In this document: one piece after another, positions 6,544 to 15,057 of the stretch
Position numbering within the stretch: position 1 is the stretch's first letter
Layout of the letters: every line of letters begins with the position of its first letter
Assembly (NCBI GenBank): GCA_964567995.1
Contig: CAZMOB010000002.1
Coordinates: forward strand, 1 to 64,000
Reading direction: 5' to 3'
Length of the DNA: 64,000 nucleotides
Source of the DNA: JAGOTP01 sp964567995
GTDB lineage: Bacteria; Patescibacteriota; Patescibacteriia; 2-12-FULL-60-25
Made by a program: the position numbers and the translations under genes
Notes under the pieces: model-generated
What the model saw: only the letters and a program-made list of their open reading frames with translations
What the model was told of the DNA's origin: nothing
Database searches by the model: none

Positions 6544-9414
6544 GTGTGGAAAAAACAGGCTACAATCCAGTGGATGGTACGACGTTCCTTTCGATCCTGG
6601 CTCATTCTCGGATCTTTCTTCCTCCTTATTGGGGGAGTGTTGGGCGTGGCGGTTCCTCAAGTGTCGGCTGATGGGACGCAGGTGTCTGCTTCCGGGAGCA
6701 TCAATCGACAGATCAACTATCAGGGCAAATTGTTCAATGCGAGTGGGGCGGTGGTGTCCGACGGTTCGTATCAGATGGGATTTTCTCTGTACGATGCCTC
6801 ATCGGCTGGAAATCGTTTGTGGAGCGCGAGTGGGACCTTATCTGTGCCGACAAAAATCCCGGTGACGGTAACGAATGGTCTGTTTACCGTCTTATTGGGG
6901 GATACATCAGCGGCGGGCGGGTGGCAGAATGATTTTTCAACCTCAACGATTTGGGATTCAAGTAGTTTATATATTGGAGTGACGGTGGGGTCAGATTCAG
7001 AAATGACTCCGCGCAAACGCGTGGGGGCGGTGCCACAAGCGTTCAATGCCGCTCAGTTACAGGGAATGTCGGCTTCTGGTACAGCTGAGGGCCGGTCAAG
7101 CCTGTTTGTGATCAATCGAACGGAGACGGCTGCTACCAGTGATCCACGGAGTGCCTTGGATGTGAGAACGTCTGGGGCAGATAACACAAACGACTACATT
7201 GCTCGTTTTCAATCACAGACCGGTAGCTCAATTACGGATGCGTTCACAATCCGTCGAGATGGATATGTGAGTGCGGGCCAAATGCGTATAGCTCCGTCTG
7301 GCGGAACGGTCGGAGCGTCTGTGCATGCTACTTCTCAAGATGGCACGGATAATGCCTGGGGAGGACATTTTGATAAATTGCTCGTCGGTAGAGGGTTCGG
7401 AGCGGCCTTTGTGACCGGTGCTAACTCGTTTGCACAAATGATTCGGTATAGTAGTACAAGTAAAACGGGTTTGTGTTTGGATGATATCGATAACGGTACA
7501 TCCTGTACCTTTACTGCGGGGGTCAGTATTAAGGCAGAGGGCGCAATCAACGCTTCGGCCTTTAATGTCGGTTCGTTCGACTTGGCGGAAATGTATAGCA
7601 TTACCGGTGAAGTTGAGCCGGGTGATTTATTGGTCGTAGATCCGGAACAGCCGATGTTCGTGAAGCGTAGTTCAGGAAAAGCGTACGATGAGCATTTGGT
7701 GGGAATCGTGTCGACGAAGCCAGGTTTTATTTTGGGAGAAATCACGAGTGGAACCCGGGTCGCCTTAGCCGGACGCGTGCCGACCAAGGTTTCGATGGTC
7801 AATGGACCGATTGCGGTGGGAGACGTGTTAACCTCATCGCCCATTCCAGGAGTTGCTATGAAGGCGACCGCGCCTGGCCGGGTGGTTGGGTATGCTTTGG
7901 AAGCGACTTCGACAGCCGGAGTGATCGAGGTCTTTGTAAAAGTTGGCTATGATGCGGGAAGTTTTTTGCATGCTGAGGGAAGTGAGGTGGTAGCCGCTGG
8001 GAATTTGGTGATGAACCCAACACGAGTGGCGACCGCTGATACACCAACAGCCGATTCGTGGGGAATGACCTGGCGCGGAAGTGTCTGGGATGGGTTGCAA
8101 GCGATCAAGAAAGATTTTCGCTTATTCAACGACAGTGTGAGCGGGGCAACCTCAACCTTCCGTTTGCAGATGGGGAGTTCGACAGTGTGGTCGGTCGATG
8201 AGATGGGTTCGATGCAGACGTCGGGTGAACTGTACTTGGGTGGCCGATTCTTTCCCGCTACTCGAACAGGTGCACAATCTGACAAATATGTCTTTTTAGA
8301 TGATACCGGCCCAGCCTCTTCGACCTATATCGCGACCAATGCCGATGGGTGGCAAGCGAATACGTCCTACGACTTTGCCGAACGCTACTATTCACCGGAT
8401 GCGCTTGAACCAGGAGATGTCGTTGTCCTGAGTCAGCGCGGACGATTCCATGTTCAGCGAACCATGCAGGCCAGCGACGTGCCGGTTGGTATCGTGTCGA
8501 CCAAGCCAGCCTTCGTCGCAGGTGCTCCTGAGCCGTCGACCTTCCCGATCGCCTTAGCCGGACGTGTTCCGACGCATGTTTCTGCAATTAATGGTCCAAT
8601 CAAGATTGGAGACCCGCTCGCTGCTTCATCACTCCCGGGGGTCGTTATGAAGGCCATTCAAGCCGGACCGATCGTGGGATACGCGTTAGAAGAATACACT
8701 TCCGCGAATGTTGGCAAAATCGAAGTCTTCGTGAATGCTGGCTGGTGGGGTGGCTCGGCCATCGTTATGAACGAGAGTGCTTCTGAAAAAGTGGGCCTGA
8801 TTTCAACGCCAACGGCCCCAGCGATCGTCTTACCTAAATCGTATCAAGGGGTGGCTCGTATTTTAGCGGGGGCAACCAAAGTGAAAGTTGTTCATCCATC
8901 ACTGGGAACCTTCCCACTCATCCAAGTCACACCATACGGCAAAGTGGATACCCAGTGGTGGACGGATAATTCGTCGGATCGCGGCTTTGAGATTTTCTTG
9001 AAAGAACCGCTTACGCAAGATGTGACCTTCAGTTGGCGCGCAGAAGAGATGCTACTCGCGGATAATCAGCTCTTCTTGTCGAACGATCAGCCAGCTCAAT
9101 GGGACATCCATACGGGTCAGCCGGTCCTGCCAGCTGGACAACCTCAGCCGACCAATCAAGCCGAAACCCTGCCAGACGTCACCTCGGCTACTACGACAAA
9201 CGAGACGACCCTAACGGCCACAACGACCGAAGCCATCGCGCCAGAACCCACTCCCGAACCAGAATTGATCGTGCCAGCGATCTCCACTCCGGATTCATCA
9301 GGGAATATTCCAGCGAGTGAAGCGGAACAAGAAGTGATTGAGACAATCCCCGCTGCTGATCCGATCCCAGCTTCAGTACCTGTCATTCCAGTTCCAGCCG
9401 AACCAGCCGCTTAA
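6544..9414 (+). CDS. Large secreted appendage-like protein with a duplicated domain (956 aa)
   Basis: A GTG at 6544 opens the frame; the ATG at 6574 directly before the signal peptide (MVRRSFRSWLILG...) is a good alternative. After the signal comes the 'RQINYQGKLFN' module found at the start of many large CPR surface proteins. A module of about 130 residues occurs twice (about 343-474 and 609-739), each with 'AE.Y...LEPGD', 'GIVSTKP', 'ALAGRVPT' and 'GPI.(V/I)GD', resembling the autocleaving region of phage appendage proteins (peptidase G2-like). The C-terminus is a Pro/Thr/Glu/Ala-rich tail with no sorting motif. Likely a surface fibre; the G2 resemblance is tentative. Confidence 0.72.
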   Translation: MWKKQATIQWMVRRSFRSWLILGSFFLLIGGVLGVAVPQVSADGTQVSASGSINRQINYQGKLFNASGAVVSDGSYQMGFSLYDASSAGNRLWSASGTLSVPTKIPVTVTNGLFTVLLGDTSAAGGWQNDFSTSTIWDSSSLYIGVTVGSDSEMTPRKRVGAVPQAFNAAQLQGMSASGTAEGRSSLFVINRTETAATSDPRSALDVRTSGADNTNDYIARFQSQTGSSITDAFTIRRDGYVSAGQMRIAPSGGTVGASVHATSQDGTDNAWGGHFDKLLVGRGFGAAFVTGANSFAQMIRYSSTSKTGLCLDDIDNGTSCTFTAGVSIKAEGAINASAFNVGSFDLAEMYSITGEVEPGDLLVVDPEQPMFVKRSSGKAYDEHLVGIVSTKPGFILGEITSGTRVALAGRVPTKVSMVNGPIAVGDVLTSSPIPGVAMKATAPGRVVGYALEATSTAGVIEVFVKVGYDAGSFLHAEGSEVVAAGNLVMNPTRVATADTPTADSWGMTWRGSVWDGLQAIKKDFRLFNDSVSGATSTFRLQMGSSTVWSVDEMGSMQTSGELYLGGRFFPATRTGAQSDKYVFLDDTGPASSTYIATNADGWQANTSYDFAERYYSPDALEPGDVVVLSQRGRFHVQRTMQASDVPVGIVSTKPAFVAGAPEPSTFPIALAGRVPTHVSAINGPIKIGDPLAASSLPGVVMKAIQAGPIVGYALEEYTSANVGKIEVFVNAGWWGGSAIVMNESASEKVGLISTPTAPAIVLPKSYQGVARILAGATKVKVVHPSLGTFPLIQVTPYGKVDTQWWTDNSSDRGFEIFLKEPLTQDVTFSWRAEEMLLADNQLFLSNDQPAQWDIHTGQPVLPAGQPQPTNQAETLPDVTSATTTNETTLTATTTEAIAPEPTPEPELIVPAISTPDSSGNIPASEAEQEVIETIPAADPIPASVPVIPVPAEPAA

Positions 9415-9441
9415 CCGTTCAAAGATCACGCGCAAAAGTGC

Positions 9442-9447
9442 TATACT
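9442..9447 (+). promoter_or_regulatory. -10 box, leaderless start
   Basis: TATACT preceded by TG at the extended -10 position ends six bases before the ATG at 9454; no SD is present. Confidence 0.5.
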
Positions 9448-9453
9448 GCGCAC

Positions 9454-11922
9454 ATGACGCGTTTCGTGATCGCTCTTTTTTCGCAATCGTTTCCTCGACC
9501 ATTGCCGCATCCGTGGCGATTGATCTGGCGCGCCAATCTTGGACGTTGGATGGATTGGCTGTTGGCGCTGTTCGTGGCCATTCTGCCCTGGTTTGCGGTT
9601 CCGCACTGGCTGGATGCGAGTGAGCTGCCTAAAATTCTCTTGAGTGTGGGAGTGATGGGAATTTGGTTTGTGTTACGCGGAGTCTATTCAGTGCTGGGCA
9701 GCCTGATATTGGAAGACGGTCCAGAAATGCCTCGGCGCTGGTCCGTTTTTTCCGTCTGGATAGGTGCGCTGAGTTTGGCGGTGTGTGGCGCGTGGGCCTT
9801 TGCTCCGCATTCAGCAATCGCTTGGTTGGGAAATGGCGCGCAGATCAGTTCGTCGGCGTTGACGCTTCTCATTGTATTGTGGCTTATCGCCGCGATCCGC
9901 GATTCGGTACAACGCAATTCCTTGTCTCGGCGTTTGCTGATTCGTTCCTGGTTCATCGGAATGTGTATTGCTTTGTTCGGAACGCTCTTCATCCGAGCAT
10001 CGAACGTCGAAGGAGCGATCACCAACTTATTTTCGGCTGGACGGATCTTAGACCTGTGGTTGCTGTCGCCGTTAGGTGTGATGGCGGGTCTCGGCTTATT
10101 AGCCACCAGACCAATCGTGGAAGTTCCTCTCACGAATAACCAGTTGATCCGTTATCGGTTGAGTCATGCGGTTCTCGCGGTGACGCTTTTGGGATTGTTG
10201 GTTGGTGGTCTTTTAGTGAACCTAGGTTGGTTGTGGGTTGTCTCATTGGGGGCTACCTTCGTTTCTCTGTGGAGGATGATGACGCCGCCTACCAAACGTC
10301 CGCGACTCGCCCTTTTTCTTTCACTGGTTGCTCTAGTTGCAGGGTTGATCGGGTTGGGTCAAGTGAGCGGTTTATTTGCTATGCCAACCCGGCTTAGAGT
10401 TGAACAGCGGCGCTTCGGTTTGGAGCAGCTCTCAGAAATTTTACCGAATCAGCGACTGAGCTGGCGGGTTGCGCGTACGACCTTAGAAGACGCGCCTCTA
10501 TTCGGCGCTGGTCCGGGGGGCTGGGTTCAGGCATTTGATCGTGCTCGTCCGTTGGAATTGAACCAGACACCTCTTTGGGACAGTGTCTTTCCACGTGGCG
10601 CTTCGACGGTGACCATGCTTCTCACCGAATATGGATTGCTGCCGAACCTGGTCTTCGGTGCGTTCTTGTTCATCTTGTTGCTTGCAGCGCTTCGCAAGAT
10701 AAAAGGGGATCAAGGAGCAGGGTTGATCTGGGATCTTCTGCTCGTCGGTGTCGCCTTGGGTTTTGTCGCTCTTCGTCCGCCAAGTGTTTTGTCGATGGTA
10801 TCGTTGGCGTTCGTGTTAGGACTTCTCTCAGCTCGTGTCTTTCCGCCGGCAGAAGGAAAAGTGGGTTGGTCGGAACGCCGTGCCTTTGCGCCAGCTCTCC
10901 TCGGTTTCTGTCTCTTAATCGCGATAGGTACCTCTGTCACGTTCCTACGTCGTGTCGCCGCCGCTGAATTGCTTACGGTCGCTGCTCCATATGCCTTGCC
11001 CCTGGCTCGTCGTTTGAATCCGGCCGATGATCTCACATATGCGCAGGAAGCACTGTGGTCATTCGATCAAGCGGAACAAGCCGCACGTTCATCGGCTGTC
11101 TCACGTGTGCGCTCGTGGCTTGATCAAGTCGATCAAGCGCTGTTGATGGCTCGGACGCGTAATCCAGAGAGAGCGGACTATCTCTCGCTCGCACTGCAGA
11201 GTAAGGTCTTACGCGCTCAATCGGACGAAACAGCTGAGGAGCCAGCGCTACGGCTGGCCGAAGAGCTGGATCGCGCCCGCCCAACCGATCCAACCTCGTC
11301 GCTCGCTGTCTTCACGATCCAACGTTTGCGAGTGGAGCGTGAGATTCGTCTTGTTGAACAAACAGAAGGAAGAGACAAAGAGGCGGCTCTTTTGCGCCAA
11401 GAACGCGCCACACAGGCGGCCACGGCTGCTCTTCAAGAAGCACTTCGACGGAAACCGGATTATCAACCAGCGCTCTATCTGCAAGCCGCTTGGTTGTCTG
11501 AAACGGGAAATACGGCTCAATCGATTCTCGCGCTCGAGCAGCTCGCTCGTTTGAAGCCGAATGCTCCGGAAATTGTCTTGCCGCTCGCGCTGCTCTATCG
11601 ACGAACTCAGGAACCGCTCAAGGCGGTGAATCTGCTTGAACAGTTGGTTGAAGGTGCGCCGATGAATCTCGAGGCTCAGTGGCAATTATCGGTCGCCTTG
11701 GTTCAAGCTGAGCGCTGGGAGGAGGCCACGGTGGTGTTGCAGCGCTTGGTGGCTGCCGCGCCGCGCGAAGAGCAGTATCAACTACAGCTGAAAGAAGTCT
11801 TGCGACGACGCGCTCAAGCAGCTGCACCAGCCCCTGTAATCGCGGTACCTGCTCCGGCGACCTCGACAACCTCGACGCTCCCGATCCGCTCACGTACCCC
11901 CGCTCGTCGGACGACCCGTTAA
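9454..11922 (+). CDS. O-antigen-ligase-like polytopic membrane protein with TPR tail (822 aa)
   Basis: Residues 1-480 hold about ten to twelve hydrophobic segments. A soluble loop with 'GLEQLSEILPNQRLSWRVARTTLEDAPLFGAGPGGW' character (about residues 310-355) is typical of the Wzy/WaaL O-antigen polymerase-ligase family, which moves glycans onto acceptors on the outer face of the membrane. From about 500 the protein is soluble and helical, with tetratricopeptide-like repeats (for example 'YQPALYLQAAWLSETGNTAQSILALEQLARLKPN'-type helices near 670-705) and an Ala/Pro/Thr-rich end. Fusion of such a ligase with TPRs is common in CPR genomes. The acceptor is unknown. Confidence 0.75.
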   Translation: MTRFVIALFSQSFPRPLPHPWRLIWRANLGRWMDWLLALFVAILPWFAVPHWLDASELPKILLSVGVMGIWFVLRGVYSVLGSLILEDGPEMPRRWSVFSVWIGALSLAVCGAWAFAPHSAIAWLGNGAQISSSALTLLIVLWLIAAIRDSVQRNSLSRRLLIRSWFIGMCIALFGTLFIRASNVEGAITNLFSAGRILDLWLLSPLGVMAGLGLLATRPIVEVPLTNNQLIRYRLSHAVLAVTLLGLLVGGLLVNLGWLWVVSLGATFVSLWRMMTPPTKRPRLALFLSLVALVAGLIGLGQVSGLFAMPTRLRVEQRRFGLEQLSEILPNQRLSWRVARTTLEDAPLFGAGPGGWVQAFDRARPLELNQTPLWDSVFPRGASTVTMLLTEYGLLPNLVFGAFLFILLLAALRKIKGDQGAGLIWDLLLVGVALGFVALRPPSVLSMVSLAFVLGLLSARVFPPAEGKVGWSERRAFAPALLGFCLLIAIGTSVTFLRRVAAAELLTVAAPYALPLARRLNPADDLTYAQEALWSFDQAEQAARSSAVSRVRSWLDQVDQALLMARTRNPERADYLSLALQSKVLRAQSDETAEEPALRLAEELDRARPTDPTSSLAVFTIQRLRVEREIRLVEQTEGRDKEAALLRQERATQAATAALQEALRRKPDYQPALYLQAAWLSETGNTAQSILALEQLARLKPNAPEIVLPLALLYRRTQEPLKAVNLLEQLVEGAPMNLEAQWQLSVALVQAERWEEATVVLQRLVAAAPREEQYQLQLKEVLRRRAQAAAPAPVIAVPAPATSTTSTLPIRSRTPARRTTR

Positions 11923-11926
11923 CTCT

Positions 11927-12685
11927 ATGTCTTCTCTTTTTGTTGCCTGGAAACGCTTGTTCGATCGTCCAGCTGTATCCGCCGCGCCCCAGGCGGACGA
12001 TATTCGCGCTTGGCAAAAAACGCTCCTTGAAGAACACGAAGGATTGCGCAATGAGCTGGAAGTCCTCTTGCGAACCTATGTTCGCACCGTTGATCGGTTC
12101 GCCGAACGCGCTAGCGAGCTGTCCGAAGCGCAGTTCCTCCAAGAACAACACTCGATCGAATCGATCCGTAAGATTCTCCAAAATGCGATCCGCCGCTTGG
12201 AGGTGAGCTGCAAAGATCATCGTGAACTCTTGGATGAATGGCACGAATGGGTGGCCTTTCGCCGAGCGGCTGGTCAACGACATGAACTTGAACCGGCGCA
12301 TCGGTTACGCTTCGAAATGATCCGGTCTGAGCTGGCCGTGCGTGATATTCACGTAGAGGATCCGATTCAGCGTGAAACGGAATCAAGAGAGTCTGAGCCG
12401 CAGACCGTCGTACCCGTCACATCCGTTCTCATGGGTGCGCCAACCCGGCCAACCGTTCCCGTTTTGGATGATTTAGCGGATTGGTTGGAGCTTCGTCATC
12501 AGCACATCGAACCGGAATGGCAAGCGGCTGAACAAGCGTGGAATGAGATCGCTCCCGAGGCGCACTTGTATCCAGAACACGCGGTCGCTAGTTTAAAACG
12601 CCTGAAAGAAGCGCACGCAGATTTGAAACTCTTGGATCGAACACGTCGTCAGGAACGCTATCGGATCGAGGTGTTCGGCGAATAG
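11927..12685 (+). CDS. Helical protein of unknown function (252 aa)
   Basis: The gene starts four bases after the O-antigen-ligase-like gene and is probably cotranscribed. The product lacks a signal peptide or membrane segment and is rich in Glu, Arg, Gln and Leu in long predicted helices (about residues 25-150 and 180-250), with a Val/Pro-rich break near 150-170. It may be a cytoplasmic partner of the upstream protein. No family is recognised. Confidence 0.65.
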   Translation: MSSLFVAWKRLFDRPAVSAAPQADDIRAWQKTLLEEHEGLRNELEVLLRTYVRTVDRFAERASELSEAQFLQEQHSIESIRKILQNAIRRLEVSCKDHRELLDEWHEWVAFRRAAGQRHELEPAHRLRFEMIRSELAVRDIHVEDPIQRETESRESEPQTVVPVTSVLMGAPTRPTVPVLDDLADWLELRHQHIEPEWQAAEQAWNEIAPEAHLYPEHAVASLKRLKEAHADLKLLDRTRRQERYRIEVFGE

Positions 12686-12768
12686 AATCTCTTTTAAAAC
12701 GACATGCGCGCCCGAACAACCAGGGTGCGCGGGGCGCAGGTCGTTGGGCGCGTTCTGTTCCCTGAGTG

Positions 12769-13119
12769 TCAGGGGAGGGTACGGATGCCATCAGCGGTTA
12801 ATTCGTATATCGCATGTAGACTGTTCGTCGGGATGCGAACCGGTTTGAGTCCTGTCAGCTCGGCGAGGTGCACCATGAGCGCACTGATCTCTCGGTCCGG
12901 TCCCGGCATCACCGTCCAGGGCACCTTGTCCGTTCGTCCGGAAGTTCCCGGGACGATGAGATGGACATCGAGTGCCCGCCCATCCTTTCGGAAGAAGAGA
13001 TCGTTCCGTGCTGAGATGCAGACAGTTGTCCCTGCTCGAAGGGTAACCGGGTGACCATGGGTGTCGCATAGGTGAGTCTCGAAGATGTGCTTCAGATCGT
13101 CGTCGATCGACGGGGGCAT
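12769..13119 (-). CDS. Accessory-unit protein of unknown function (116 aa)
   Basis: The ATG at 13119 is chosen because GAGAGG lies about eight bases upstream; an in-frame GTG at 13155 is possible. The product begins MPPSIDDDLKHIF and has no signal peptide or known motif; a 'DLFFRKDGRALDVHLIVPG' stretch looks like beta strands. Codons are richer in G and C than in the neighbouring native genes. It has its own promoter (TTGACA at 13201-13206 on the minus strand, 18-bp spacer, TAAATT) and small hairpins in the leader. It stands alone, convergent with the 252-aa gene. Confidence 0.65.
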   Translation of the reverse strand: MPPSIDDDLKHIFETHLCDTHGHPVTLRAGTTVCISARNDLFFRKDGRALDVHLIVPGTSGRTDKVPWTVMPGPDREISALMVHLAELTGLKPVRIPTNSLHAIYELTADGIRTLP

Positions 13120-13176
13120 GATACGAGGCCTCTCTGTGGTTTTACCAAGAACCACCGGGTCCGGACTGGACCGGCT

Positions 13177-13206
13177 AATTTAAGGTTTTCATACGGTTTT
13201 TGTCAA
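13177..13206 (-). promoter_or_regulatory. Promoter of the 116-aa accessory gene
   Basis: Minus-strand TTGACA, 18-bp spacer, TAAATT, about 57 bases before the ATG. The leader contains two short hairpins. Confidence 0.7.
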
Positions 13207-13326
13207 TCTAGAGCGCGTTTTCTTGAAGACTTTTCCTCCATCTGATACCGTCTCTCCGACCCAGTCGTTCTTCCTGGCTTGCCTGGATGCCGATGCGGTC
13301 GATAGGCCAAGTTCGCTTGGCCTTGA

Positions 13327-13402
13327 GGGCCCTTAGCTCAGCTGGTAGAGCGCTTCCATGGCATGGAAGAGGTCAACGGTTCGATCCCGTTAGGGTCCAC
13401 CA
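13327..13402 (+). tRNA. tRNA-Ala (GGC)
   Basis: A complete 76-base cloverleaf. Acceptor strands GGGCCCT and AGGGTCC pair with a G3:U70 wobble, the alanine identity element; the anticodon stem CTTCC/GGAAG encloses ATGGCAT, anticodon GGC; the CCA end is encoded. It reads GCC and GCU. Confidence 0.97.
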
Positions 13403-13405
13403 CAC

Positions 13406-13435
13406 AAAATCTCCGCTTCAAATGCGGATTTTTTG
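13406..13435 (+). terminator. Intrinsic terminator after tRNA-Ala(GGC)
   Basis: AAAATCTCCGC pairs with GCGGATTTTTT across a short loop, right after the tRNA. A degenerate copy of this CCA-end plus terminator lies at 19115-19153. Confidence 0.85.
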
Positions 13436-13472
13436 TTGCTCATTTAACCACCCAAGCGTAACGTGCTTCAAT

Positions 13473-13922
13473 ATGAAAGCAGGGATCGATTTTACTGGAA
13501 TCACGGTTAGTTTCTATTGCCATGATGAGGAGGGATACTTTGTTTTTCATAAGCGTAGTGAAAACTGTCGTGACGAGCGCGGAACTTGGACGAATGGTGG
13601 GGGAAAGCTCGAATTCGGTGAATCACCGGAAGCTGCTTTAAAGAGAGAGCTTTTAGAAGAATATGGATGTACAGGGTCGATTGAAGAAGCGCTTCCTCCT
13701 CAATCGTTTTTGCAAATACTTCCAGATGGTTCTCAGAAACATTGGATTATTCTCCCTTACGTCGTTCAAGTAGATCGTTTAGCAGTAAAAATGAATGAGC
13801 CTGAGAGTATGACGGAAATTGGATGGTATAAACTAACTGATCTTCCTGCGCCGCTGCATACGGGAATAAAAAAAGAATTAGTTGCTTTAGAAGAATATTT
13901 TCGTAAATTTATCACAACTTAG
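13473..13922 (+). CDS. Nudix hydrolase, paralogue A (149 aa)
   Basis: The Nudix box is complete near residues 45-68 (GGKLEFGE, then seven residues, RELLEEYG), so the enzyme should bind divalent metal and hydrolyse a nucleoside-diphosphate-linked substrate; the substrate is unknown. The start is the ATG at 13473 (MKAGIDFTG), which matches the N-terminus of the paralogue at 21452; the frame extends upstream into the tRNA and those residues should not be counted. There is no SD. Its near relative at 21452 shares most residues over the whole length, so one arose by duplication. Confidence 0.88.
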   Translation: MKAGIDFTGITVSFYCHDEEGYFVFHKRSENCRDERGTWTNGGGKLEFGESPEAALKRELLEEYGCTGSIEEALPPQSFLQILPDGSQKHWIILPYVVQVDRLAVKMNEPESMTEIGWYKLTDLPAPLHTGIKKELVALEEYFRKFITT

Positions 13923-13986
13923 TACGCCAATATTCAACAGACCGAAGAAAGCCTCGTGAACGTTCATAAAGAATAAACGCAACGTT

Positions 13987-14367
13987 ATGCAAAAAATCAT
14001 CTTCTTTCTCATCGGTGGTATTGTCTGTTCCTTGGTCGGTCTCTTTGTTGGGCTCCTCGTGGGTATGACGATCGGTGGCAACTATGATCCGCCTTTCTAC
14101 TATGGCGGTCTTCCCGGCTATGAAGGGGCGGGACTTCTCGGGTCAATTCTTGGTCTCGCGCTCGCGTTGTGGGTTTGGATCAATCGTTGCTTAAAGGATA
14201 GTCTGCGCTCTCATGGGCGCATCTTCTTACTCCTATCGACGGTAGTTATTCTTATTGGACAAGATGTCGTTGCCCGAAAAAATGGAACCGGTCTTTTCCC
14301 GCTGATGCTTCTTCCGATAGCTTCACAAGGCTTACTAGTTCTTTTTCATCGATCAGAGGAATTTTAG
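13987..14367 (+). CDS. Four-helix membrane protein of unknown function (126 aa)
   Basis: Four hydrophobic segments are visible (about residues 4-30, 48-65, 77-92, 97-117), with a Gly/Pro/Tyr-rich loop (NYDPPFYYGGLPGYEG) after the first. The N-terminus has the small-residue-rich glycines of packed helices. There is no SD and no recognised family. It sits between two Nudix genes but without obvious translational coupling. Confidence 0.65.
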   Translation: MQKIIFFLIGGIVCSLVGLFVGLLVGMTIGGNYDPPFYYGGLPGYEGAGLLGSILGLALALWVWINRCLKDSLRSHGRIFLLLSTVVILIGQDVVARKNGTGLFPLMLLPIASQGLLVLFHRSEEF

Positions 14368-14390
14368 CTAGGCATGTTAAAATCTACCTT

Positions 14391-14795
14391 ATGAATCAAG
14401 TTATGAAAGCGGGTGTTGTGATCATTCGGAAACAGACTAACGAGCAGGAAATCCTTCTTGCATTTAGAGGAAAACAAGGTGATTGGAGCTTCCCAAAAGG
14501 TCATTGTGAACAAGGAGAATTTTTCGAGCAGACGGCTGTACGTGAGGTTCGAGAAGAAACCGGATTGGAAATTCGCTTTCTCCAACAACTACCTGATCTA
14601 ATGTACAAGAATTCAAAGGGGGAAGAAGTTGTTCTTCATATGTATCTTGGAACACCACAAGAAGGTAGCCCCAAAGAAAGAGCAGAAAAACCAGATGATC
14701 GTGTACAATGGATTCCGTTATCAAAAGTTGAATCTACATTATCCTATCAAAATCTAAAAGAATACTTTTCTTCGATCAAATCGATGTTGTTATAG
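14391..14795 (+). CDS. Nudix hydrolase, diadenosine-polyphosphate type (134 aa)
   Basis: The Nudix box is at about residues 38-60 (GHCEQGE, seven residues, REVREETGL), preceded by 'WSFPKGH', the arrangement of bacterial and archaeal Ap4A/diadenosine-polyphosphate hydrolases (PKGh motif). It probably degrades dinucleoside polyphosphates or similar pyrophosphates in the cytoplasm. It is not a close relative of the two paralogous Nudix genes at 13473 and 21452. A TAAAAT hexamer ends about eight bases before the ATG, so the message may be leaderless; no SD is seen. Confidence 0.83.
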   Translation: MNQVMKAGVVIIRKQTNEQEILLAFRGKQGDWSFPKGHCEQGEFFEQTAVREVREETGLEIRFLQQLPDLMYKNSKGEEVVLHMYLGTPQEGSPKERAEKPDDRVQWIPLSKVESTLSYQNLKEYFSSIKSMLL

Positions 14796-14895
14796 AAGTT
14801 AGAACCCCTTCCCTCAAGGTTCGCTCTAGCCGGTGTACCCACATTATGTAGCTTCAGGAAAGGGAGATTTTGCGTTATGTAAGCCGGTTAATAAT

Positions 14896-14931
14896 CAAAA
14901 ACACCCACTTGTTAGGCGGGTGTCTTTGTTT
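14896..14931. terminator. Bidirectional intrinsic terminator
   Basis: ACACCCAC pairs with GCGGGTGT across TTGTTAG; T-rich stretches follow on both strands. It lies between the convergent Nudix gene and the 404-aa lipoprotein gene. Confidence 0.75.
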
Positions 14932-15057
14932 CCTCTTTCATCCTCAGAGAGAATGACAAAGGATTTGGACGGTCAGGACGTCCTTGGAGTCTGCAGCGAG
15001 TGAACGCTGCTCTGACGATCGGTCTCGGTAACTCGAGACTGTGCGAGGTGGGAAGGT

